Shown here piece after piece: positions 36,578 to 43,190 of a stretch of DNA of 43,190 nt. This DNA is from Gammaproteobacteria bacterium (GTDB taxonomy: Bacteria; Pseudomonadota; Gammaproteobacteria; Eutrophobiales; Eutrophobiaceae). Location of the stretch: positions 1 through 43,190 of the forward strand of contig JAJDUB010000058.1 of the NCBI GenBank assembly GCA_022826885.1, in the 5' to 3' direction. Positions within the stretch are counted from its first letter, which is position 1, and every line of letters begins with the position of its first letter. Below the pieces are notes generated by a model that worked only from the letters and a program-made list of their open reading frames with translations, ran no database searches and had not been told where the DNA came from. The position numbers were made by a program, and so were the translations under genes.

Positions 36578-36725
36578 CTTACACGTATTCAGTGCCTGCC
36601 TGCTGAAGGACTTCAATAATGTTGTGAGAATACGGGCCTGGATGATTTTGTGTTCGGTGGGGGTGGCTTTGCCGGGCGATGCCTCACGAACTTCTGATAG
36701 AATGAATGGCAACCAGGAAAGAAAC

Positions 36726-39700
36726 ATGTCGCAAGAGGAAGAAACGATAAAGACCCCGACTACACCAGACATCATCGAAACGGCGATTAAGCAGACAGCC
36801 GAGTTGAATCCGCAGGAGACCGATGGCGAGTGGCTGGAAGTCGTCACAGTGGAGTCCGGTCCCTACATCAAAGAATGGGACATCGCAGAGTGCTGGCATT
36901 GGGACGAATGGCCCCATAGAGAGAAACACTTCCCAAACACCACCAAGTTAGATGTAGGGATCGACGCCGTAGCCACGCGTCGCAACGATGGGAAATACAT
37001 CGCAATCCAGTGCAAGTCGCGCCAGCTTGACGACGAGGGGCGCGGTTCCTCAATCAATAACAACGAGATAGCCAAATTCGCGTCCGCGTCCGCTTCAGAC
37101 TTCTGGGCTGAACGCTGGATTGTCACCAATGGCGACAATCCACTTGCCAGTGGCGCAGTGCAGTCAGCATCGATGCACGCGAAGCCCCTCAAACTGGTCA
37201 ACATCACAAACGACCTTCACCAGCAGCGGCAGGCGAATGCCGCATCAGAGGAGAGCGAACACGGCCAACCGAATTCCGACGGCGATGAACGGCTGCAGAC
37301 AAAATCCTCCATGCAAAACGAAGCCGTCGCCAACAGCGTCCGCATACTCAGAGAACAAGAACGCTCGGACAGCGGTGGACTACCGATGGGCGAGGCCCGA
37401 GGTAGAATCATTCTGCCCTGCGGAACGGGAAAGACTCGCATATCGCTCCGGATCATAGAAGAACTAACGCCTCCGGACGAACTGTCCATCGTGCTGTGTC
37501 CGTCCATAGCGCTCGTTGCCCAGATAAGGCGCGAATACCTGCAATATGCCTCCGCTTCTATAGACGTGTTGGCAGTCTGCTCGGACGTCACGGCGGGCTA
37601 TGACCCCAAGAAAGAAGGACGCCGCAATGCCACACTTGATCCGACAGTCGATAACAGCAATGTCAGTGCATCCGAAGTGAAGGGTAAGGTGACCACCGCT
37701 GCCGGCGAAATAGCCGACTGGATGCGCCAGAGCACTATCGACAACGGGATCAAGGTTCTCATTGGCACTTACCAGAGCAGCGCCAGGGTATCGGAAGCCC
37801 TGCTGAGCGCGGGTGCCAGGGCGCGTGTATTGATTGCCGACGAAGCGCACAGAACGGCAGGACTGAAGCGTAAAAATTCCCAATCCACCACCGCGAGCGA
37901 AGAGGAAAAGCGTCTTCGCGACTTCACCATCTGCCATGACAGAGACAGGTTCCCTGCTACTTACCGCGTCTATCAGACGGCTACCCCGCGCATCTACGAT
38001 GGCAAGCGCCCCGCTGGCAATACGGACTGGATAGTACGCTCAATGGACGACGAGACCACCTTCGGGGTGGAACTCTACCGCAAAAGCTACTTGGAAGCCG
38101 TCCGTAACCGTTGGCTGTCAGACTACCGTATCATCGCTATGGGTATCAACGACCCTGATGCGTTCAAGACGGCGAACGAGCTGGCGAAGAAGACGAAGAG
38201 CAAAGGACTCGGTAAGTTGACGACCACGGACTATCTTCGGGGCCTGGCGTTCTCTCTGACGATGGGTGGCGCCACCCAGGGCGACGAAGTGGACATCAGG
38301 TCGTGCATCGCCTTCATGAACACGGTGGACAAGTCCAAGAACATGGCGGCGGACCTCCAAACCGATAATGTGAAGGAATGGGTCTCACGCTGGCTCAGCG
38401 AGAACGCGGACGGCAGGGCTGCATCCGATTACAGCCTCGAACACCTGGACGCTTCGAGCAACGCCGCGGCGCGTGAAACCGCGAAGGGACGGCTGGCTGC
38501 CGCTGACGCGGCACACCCTCATGGCATCATCAATGTGGGCATATTCGGAGAAGGCACCGATTCGCCGTCATTGAGCGCGGTGGCGTTCCTGGAGGCTCGA
38601 AAGAGCCCCATAGATGTCGTGCAAGCCGTCGGGCGCGCAATGCGAACTGCGCCCGGCAAGGAACTGGGCTACATCGTCTGCCCTATTCTGATCCCACCCA
38701 CTGCCGACCCGGAGAAGTGGCTGAGCGTCAGCGCCGCTGAGGAAGGGTGGCAGGAGTTGGGACAGATACTGCTCGCTTTGCGCGCCCACGACCAGCGTAT
38801 CGAGGAGAACCTCGAAGAACTCCTGCACTTGTACATTCCCAAGCCGCCGCCGGTGGAGCGCACGTTTGTGGCGGTCGCTACGGGTGAAGGCATGCGCATA
38901 CAGTACGGCGAAGTCGAGGGGCCTCCCGGGGCCGCGCAAGAAGCGGTCGAACAGGCATTGGAAGGCAAGCCTCGCGCTGCGGCCGGCATACAGCGTATCA
39001 GTGAAGAACCCGCCGATTACAGCGCGGTGGAGTTAACGCAAGTCCTCACAGGGAAGAAGAACAAGGACGGGACTGTTGAACTGCGCGCGGACTCCGTAAC
39101 CCGCGACAAGCCGAAAGCAGGCGAGGCGCGGGGCATTGTGAACATACAGCGAACCAAGGCCAAAGCCCGGAAGATGATAAATACCGGTGAGGGCGGTATT
39201 CGCAGGCAACCGGGCAAACAGCGCGAACCCCGCAAAACCGCCAAAGAACGAGCGGAGGAACAGGGGCAATTGATGCTCAGGTTGAGCGGGCTGGAAGATC
39301 ATGGCAACGCCATCAAAATGAACCTGCTGTCGAAGTCCGGACTTAGCGACAATCGCGTAATGCGTGACCTGAATATACTGGAAGGCAGTGTCACTGAAGC
39401 GGCGCACCACCTGCGCGCTGACGAATTGCTGCCCGCGCTGAACCGGCACTTTGGGCTGGACAGGCTCAAGGAGACAGGCAAGAAGCAGGCAGACGGCTGC
39501 ACCACAGCCTCACTACTGATGATGAACGCCGCCATGCTGCACCAGCGCGTCGCCAACGGCGGCTGGTTGCCGGGCGTAAGCGATCTCTCGATCATCAAAA
39601 ATGAGACTGATGTCGTTCGGAAATTGAGTCGGGAATGGGAACGCATCATGCGCCATGACTTCCGGCCGGTGCTTGAACCCGCGCTGGAGGCAATATACGC

Positions 39701-42035
39701 CATTGAAGAAACGGGTAAGGCTGCCGGGCTGCAACGCGCACTGCATCACCTCGCCGCGGAGGCAGAGCGCATAGCCGAGACCTACGCGGACATGGGCGCT
39801 GACCATGCGGGACCACTGTTCAACCGTGTCATGGGCAATCAGGCGAGTGACGGTGCGTTCTTCACCAGACCCGTCGCCGCGTCACTCGCCGCACGGTTGA
39901 CGCTGGATACCTGCCGAGACCAGGATTGGTCCGACCCTGAAGTCTGGAAGTGGCACAAGACCGTAGACTTGGCCTGCGGCAGCGGAACCCTGCTTGCCGC
40001 CATGCTCTCCGACATGAAACGCAGGGCCACAGAGAGGGGCGCGGACACAGAGACCCTGACCTCGCTTCAGAAAATTGCAGTCGAAGATACAATCAAAGGG
40101 CTGGATATCAATCCGGTGTCACTGCAACTGGCTGCATCACAATTAACCGCGGGCAACCAGAGAGTCAGCTACCGGAGGATGGGGCTGCACCTGATGCCCT
40201 ACGGACCCGACAGGCATGCTCCGGACAGGGTATATGCCGGCACGCTCGAACTGTTGGGACAGCGGGCTGTCGTTCGAAGACCGAACGAGCTGGACTTGGG
40301 TGACGATGCCATCGGTTCCCAGGCGACATGGGAGACGACAGATGACACCGAACTGGAAGATGCCGTGGATGCCGTAAAAAACGCTCGCATCGTCATTATG
40401 AATCCGCCGTTCACTAACCGCGCTAAGATGGGTGAGAAGTTTCCCGCTGAAACGCAGATGGCCCTGCGCGACCGCGCCGACTTGATGGAGCAAGAACTCA
40501 CGCAAGCCGACCCCGGTCTGGTGGAGTTTGCGGACAAGAACTCCATCAGACCGCTCTTCGTTGGTCTTGCAGACCACTGCCTAAAGCGGTCCGATGGGAC
40601 ACTGACGATGATTAACCCGACAATCGCCCTATCCGCGCCATCCGGATTGAACGAGCGGCGTATCCTGGCGGAACGTTACCAAATCCATACCGTTCTTACG
40701 GGGCGCTGGCCACGTGAGTTCACCCTAAGCCAGAACACTGAAATAGATGAAAGCATAATCGTCGCGATGCGCAGCGAAGGAAACAAAGCGCCTACGCGGT
40801 TCGTTCAACTGGATAAAATGCCTGTTGACGAGTCCGAAGTGGATGACTTGCATCGCTGCCTGTTGGAATGTGAGCAAGGCCAGATCGCTAACGGCTGGGG
40901 AGAAATATCGTACTGGCCTGTTGAACTAATCGCGGCCGGAGACTGGACGCCCGCAATCTGGCGTTCCCCTGAACTTGCTGAAGCGGCGGCTTGCTTTGCC
41001 AATCACGAGCAGTTGATTGGTATCGGCGAATCTGGCCTGTCGCCTGCGGCGACAGGCCAATTTTTGCGCGGCTCTTTCGAGCCCGCAGAATCCGGCGCTC
41101 CCGGGAGCTTCGCCATTCTGAAATCCAAGAGCGGAATTTACGGGCAAAAGACCATACGAAGTTGCCCTGACGACCGCTGGATTCCCAAGAAGCGAGACGA
41201 AGAGGCACGCCGACTTAACGACGGTGTGTACCCGGAGGCAGAACAAATTTTACTAAAGGCCGGACATTTGCTGATTACGACCGGGCATGACAGCAAGACG
41301 GGGCGCCTTACCGCGACTGCTGCCAACGAATGCTATATCGGCAACGGTTGGATGCCAGTTGCAGGGCTATCCCCAACTGAAGCAAAGGCAGCCGCAGTAT
41401 TCATAAACTCGACTGTTGGAAGGCTGCAGCTGATGCGGCATGCAGGCAGGAAAATACCGTTTCCCACTTACAGCGCAGCGGAGGCCGGCAACATCAGGAT
41501 ACCCAACATCAAGGACGACCGTATACGCGGCATCCTTGCCGACTGCTGGGAGCGCACAAAGGACATGGAGGTGCCGCAATTCCGAGACGGCGAATGCGAA
41601 GTGCGCTGCCTCTGGGATGAAGCCGTAGCCGAGGCGATGGAATGGGACGCCGCTGATCTCAAACGGCTGCGTCTCCTGCTGCACCAAGAGCCGCATGTGC
41701 GCGGGCTGGGCTACGGACAATACGCCGACGAAGTGGAGGTCGAGCCTGCCGATCGTCAACGCTTCACAGCACTCGCCGACCAATGGGAGAAAGAAACCGT
41801 ATTTCTATCTAACTCAGACCGCGCAGCCGAACACCCGGCCCACATGGAAATCATCAGCATGGGCGAACCGGCAGTGCCCCTGATACTGGAAAGGATGCGA
41901 GAAACGGGCGGGCACTGGGATCACGCGTTGGGAGACATTACAGGCGCAAATCCCGTGAAGCGGTCCGACTGGGGTAATATCGCCGCGATTCAGGCATCTT
42001 GGCTGGAGTGGGGCGAAGCCAATGGATACATCTAG
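36726..42035 (+). CDS. Single-chain restriction-modification enzyme (type ISP-like) with fused C-terminal module
   Basis: A 1769-residue protein. I choose ATG 36726 because AGGAAAG lies directly upstream; longer starts lack one. Residues about 70-160 form an Mrr-like nuclease (D-V-G-I-D with Asp80, Q-C-K with Lys97). Residues 225-640 are an SF2 translocase: Walker A P-C-G-T-G-K-T 231-237, D-E-A-H 372-375, T-A-T-P-R 418-422, Q-A-V-G-R-A-M-R 633-640. A coupler (about 700-1035) follows, then a gamma-class adenine methyltransferase: D-G-A-F-F-T-R-P 1042-1049, D-L-A-C-G-S-G-T 1081-1088, N-P-P-F 1226-1229. The target recognition region is about 1350-1675. This order is that of LlaGI/LlaBIII-type enzymes, which methylate one strand and cut after translocating. 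Residues about 1678-1769 are an extra module ending W-L-E-W-G, not part of known type ISP enzymes. Confidence 0.85.
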   Translation: MSQEEETIKTPTTPDIIETAIKQTAELNPQETDGEWLEVVTVESGPYIKEWDIAECWHWDEWPHREKHFPNTTKLDVGIDAVATRRNDGKYIAIQCKSRQLDDEGRGSSINNNEIAKFASASASDFWAERWIVTNGDNPLASGAVQSASMHAKPLKLVNITNDLHQQRQANAASEESEHGQPNSDGDERLQTKSSMQNEAVANSVRILREQERSDSGGLPMGEARGRIILPCGTGKTRISLRIIEELTPPDELSIVLCPSIALVAQIRREYLQYASASIDVLAVCSDVTAGYDPKKEGRRNATLDPTVDNSNVSASEVKGKVTTAAGEIADWMRQSTIDNGIKVLIGTYQSSARVSEALLSAGARARVLIADEAHRTAGLKRKNSQSTTASEEEKRLRDFTICHDRDRFPATYRVYQTATPRIYDGKRPAGNTDWIVRSMDDETTFGVELYRKSYLEAVRNRWLSDYRIIAMGINDPDAFKTANELAKKTKSKGLGKLTTTDYLRGLAFSLTMGGATQGDEVDIRSCIAFMNTVDKSKNMAADLQTDNVKEWVSRWLSENADGRAASDYSLEHLDASSNAAARETAKGRLAAADAAHPHGIINVGIFGEGTDSPSLSAVAFLEARKSPIDVVQAVGRAMRTAPGKELGYIVCPILIPPTADPEKWLSVSAAEEGWQELGQILLALRAHDQRIEENLEELLHLYIPKPPPVERTFVAVATGEGMRIQYGEVEGPPGAAQEAVEQALEGKPRAAAGIQRISEEPADYSAVELTQVLTGKKNKDGTVELRADSVTRDKPKAGEARGIVNIQRTKAKARKMINTGEGGIRRQPGKQREPRKTAKERAEEQGQLMLRLSGLEDHGNAIKMNLLSKSGLSDNRVMRDLNILEGSVTEAAHHLRADELLPALNRHFGLDRLKETGKKQADGCTTASLLMMNAAMLHQRVANGGWLPGVSDLSIIKNETDVVRKLSREWERIMRHDFRPVLEPALEAIYAIEETGKAAGLQRALHHLAAEAERIAETYADMGADHAGPLFNRVMGNQASDGAFFTRPVAASLAARLTLDTCRDQDWSDPEVWKWHKTVDLACGSGTLLAAMLSDMKRRATERGADTETLTSLQKIAVEDTIKGLDINPVSLQLAASQLTAGNQRVSYRRMGLHLMPYGPDRHAPDRVYAGTLELLGQRAVVRRPNELDLGDDAIGSQATWETTDDTELEDAVDAVKNARIVIMNPPFTNRAKMGEKFPAETQMALRDRADLMEQELTQADPGLVEFADKNSIRPLFVGLADHCLKRSDGTLTMINPTIALSAPSGLNERRILAERYQIHTVLTGRWPREFTLSQNTEIDESIIVAMRSEGNKAPTRFVQLDKMPVDESEVDDLHRCLLECEQGQIANGWGEISYWPVELIAAGDWTPAIWRSPELAEAAACFANHEQLIGIGESGLSPAATGQFLRGSFEPAESGAPGSFAILKSKSGIYGQKTIRSCPDDRWIPKKRDEEARRLNDGVYPEAEQILLKAGHLLITTGHDSKTGRLTATAANECYIGNGWMPVAGLSPTEAKAAAVFINSTVGRLQLMRHAGRKIPFPTYSAAEAGNIRIPNIKDDRIRGILADCWERTKDMEVPQFRDGECEVRCLWDEAVAEAMEWDAADLKRLRLLLHQEPHVRGLGYGQYADEVEVEPADRQRFTALADQWEKETVFLSNSDRAAEHPAHMEIISMGEPAVPLILERMRETGGHWDHALGDITGANPVKRSDWGNIAAIQASWLEWGEANGYI

Positions 42036-42462
42036 CTGGGTACAGCCGCTTGCTGAAGCATTCCCCAAGCTATCCAGAGAAGGCTATGAAATCGTAGGAG
42101 AATCCTCCAAGCAATATAACTGCATCGCATATGCCGCTGGCGACGCCGCTCAGTGGTGGGATCATAGTAAAAGGCGCTATTGGCCTGATTACGCTACGCG
42201 ATCAGGCAGTATAGAAAGCCTGATTGAAGTATTCACTGGTTTGGGATTTCAGCAATGCCAGGACAGCAGTCTTGAAAGCGGCTACAAAAAAGTCGCATTG
42301 TACGAAGAACAAGGTGCATGGAAACACGCGGCATTACAGACTCCCATCGGACGCTGGCGCAGCAAAATGGGGGAAGGGCCAGTAATAGAACACCACAGCC
42401 CGGAGTCGCTTTCCGATGGAATGTACGGCAATCCGACAATCTACATGCGAAGGTCTGCATAA
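42022..42462 (+). CDS. Small DUF7689-like protein, possible Cys-His hydrolase
   Basis: A 146-residue protein overlapping the restriction gene by 14 bases. Recognised pattern: Y-N-C-I-A-Y-A-A-G-D (Cys34) with W-W, Y-W-P, a L-G-F-Q-Q-C region, K-V-A-L-Y, K-H-A-A-L-Q (His102), G-R-W-R-S-K-M-G and I-E-H-H. This is the small bacterial family I remember as DUF7689 (the number is unverified). Cys at a helix start and His at a strand start recall papain/NlpC-like peptidases, but activity is not shown. In other genomes I recall such genes following a small protein resembling the module fused here to the restriction enzyme. The overlap implies coupled translation. Confidence 0.7.
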   Translation: MDTSSWVQPLAEAFPKLSREGYEIVGESSKQYNCIAYAAGDAAQWWDHSKRRYWPDYATRSGSIESLIEVFTGLGFQQCQDSSLESGYKKVALYEEQGAWKHAALQTPIGRWRSKMGEGPVIEHHSPESLSDGMYGNPTIYMRRSA

Positions 42463-42679
42463 CTGGGATAAAGCGTCTAATATAATGGGGCCGTACTACG
42501 CTTGGACAGCGTTTTTCGTGCGTCACTTTGAGTATGAGAACAATCCAAATAATTATTACAGTCGTAGCTTTTACACAATATTATGAGCACGCCTCCAGGA
42601 TTGAACATGCGTTAAATGATATTGAGATTCGGAGAGTATGGTAAGTTTAAATGAGCAATCCGAAAGTAAGGGGTTCTAG
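42463..42679 (+). other. A/T-rich spacer before the reverse transcriptase
   Basis: 217 bases without a recognised gene. One 36-residue frame (42534-42644, M-R-T-I-Q-I-I-I-T-V-V-A-F) has only a weak ribosome-binding site and is not convincing. Base composition is visibly lower in GC than the preceding gene. Upstream noncoding RNAs are part of several reverse-transcriptase defence systems, so this is where one would be expected; I see no clear fold by eye. Confidence 0.4.
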
Positions 42680-43190
42680 ATGTCTGTGACTAAGCAGAGC
42701 ATCGAGCTAGCCGTACGTAATATTGCCAAATGGGGAGACACAGATATCCTCCCGTTTCCACTTGAGAATCATTGGTTTCACGATGAAGAAGAGCAAGTTG
42801 TAAGCCTGCTTCTGAAGCTAGACAAAAAATTTGACTGTTGGCTTTCAGATTATCCTATAAAGTTCGAACGTTGTTTATCAAGCGTTGGACATGTCGGATA
42901 TCGAGGTGTCACGCAAATTGATCCAATTTGGAACGCCTATCTCCTCGCTCTTGTAATCGAAGTGGGGCCAGAGATAGAAGCAGCACGCATACCGGTTGCC
43001 GATAACCAGATATTTTCTTATCGCTTCTCGCCGGACCCAGATAGCTATAGTCTCTTCAATACACAAGTCAGTTGGCGACAATTCCAAGAGTATGCGCTCA
43101 AGATGTCGCAAGAGCATACTTTTACTGTATCTACCGACGTATCAGACTTCTACCCCCGCGTGTACCATCACCGCTTGGAAAACGCTTTAA
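42680..43190 (+). CDS. Reverse transcriptase (RNA-directed DNA polymerase), 3' end outside the window
   Basis: The frame from ATG 42680 (AAGGGG site at 42668-42673) is open for 170 codons to the edge of the window. It shows Q-I-D-P-I-W-N-A-Y-L (79-88), F-S-Y-R-F (112-116) and W-R-Q-F-Q-E-Y (132-138). Then T-V-S-T-D-V-S-D-F-Y-P-R-V-Y-H-H-R-L-E-N-A-L (149-170) is split here into its recognisable parts: catalytic Asp153 of RT motif A, followed by D-F-Y-P. This is the opening of a bacterial reverse transcriptase of the kind found in defence loci; the Y-x-D-D box is beyond the edge. Which RT group it belongs to cannot be decided from the N-terminus. It is not a group II intron maturase start as far as I can see. 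Confidence 0.85.
   Translation, partial: MSVTKQSIELAVRNIAKWGDTDILPFPLENHWFHDEEEQVVSLLLKLDKKFDCWLSDYPIKFERCLSSVGHVGYRGVTQIDPIWNAYLLALVIEVGPEIEAARIPVADNQIFSYRFSPDPDSYSLFNTQVSWRQFQEYALKMSQEHTFTVSTDVSDFYPRVYHHRLENAL

Noticed and set aside
1..43190. tRNA, rRNA or CRISPR array
   Set aside because: No cloverleaf with a conserved T-loop, no rRNA stretch and no regularly spaced direct repeats were seen on reading either strand.

Overview
The window reads as a chromosomal segment of a free-living or host-associated gammaproteobacterium outside the Enterobacterales; the species cannot be named from the sequence. The evidence is the gene order rpsB-tsf-pyrH-frr-uppS-cdsA-dxr-rseP-bamA-skp-lpxD-fabZ-lpxA-lpxB-rnhB-dnaE-accA-tilS with glnD and map divergently upstream, together with mutH, lipid A genes and an outer-membrane assembly system. 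GC content is moderate to high in the core and visibly lower in the last ~700 bases.

Layout. (1) 1-2035, plus strand: the 3' part of a LolA-like lipoprotein-sorting protein and a putative outer-membrane beta-barrel protein. (2) 2091-11885, minus strand: a tightly packed run read as map-glnD-mutH-dusA-FKBP isomerase-TPR protein-prc-cytochrome c'-like protein-diheme cytochrome c. A ~140-bp element with terminal inverted repeats sits between mutH and dusA, and its arm supplies the mutH stop codon. (3) 11886-12097: divergent promoters and a structured rpsB leader. (4) 12098-33029, plus strand: the translation / isoprenoid / envelope / lipid A / replication supercluster. Many genes overlap by 1-4 bases, suggesting translational coupling. 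Two features here are unusual. Ribosomal protein S2 carries a ~240-residue C-terminal extension with a charged linker and a separate globular domain. A 311-bp inverted-repeat element flanked by TA lies exactly at the frr stop codon and contains a 23-G run.

(5) 33034-34734: small peripheral genes (a secreted protein of unknown function, an NTF2/SnoaL-like protein, a DUF938-type methyltransferase). (6) 34735-36725: a worn accessory stretch with a Phd-type antitoxin, a HigA-like regulator and a ribbon-helix-helix antitoxin, none with an intact toxin beside it, plus remnants of a HicA-like toxin and of a DUF1016-like gene. (7) 36726-43190: a defence cluster. It begins with a 1769-residue single-chain restriction-modification enzyme (Mrr-like nuclease, SF2 helicase, gamma-class adenine methyltransferase, target recognition region). 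An extra C-terminal module is fused to this enzyme, and an overlapping small gene follows that resembles the module's usual partner. The start of a reverse transcriptase gene then runs off the right edge; it has no stop codon inside the window.

How the genes work together: the central cluster couples ribosome biogenesis (S2, EF-Ts, RRF) to UMP supply, undecaprenyl phosphate, CDP-diacylglycerol and MEP-pathway isoprenoids. It continues with outer-membrane protein assembly (RseP, BamA, Skp), lipid A (LpxD, FabZ, LpxA, LpxB), and replication and lipid supply (RnhB, DnaE, AccA). The right end is a variable locus downstream of tilS where defence and toxin-antitoxin genes have accumulated. The best candidates for something undescribed are the reverse transcriptase with its 217-base upstream region, the restriction enzyme with the fused module plus partner, and the S2 fusion. 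All protein-family names were assigned by reading motifs, without any database search.
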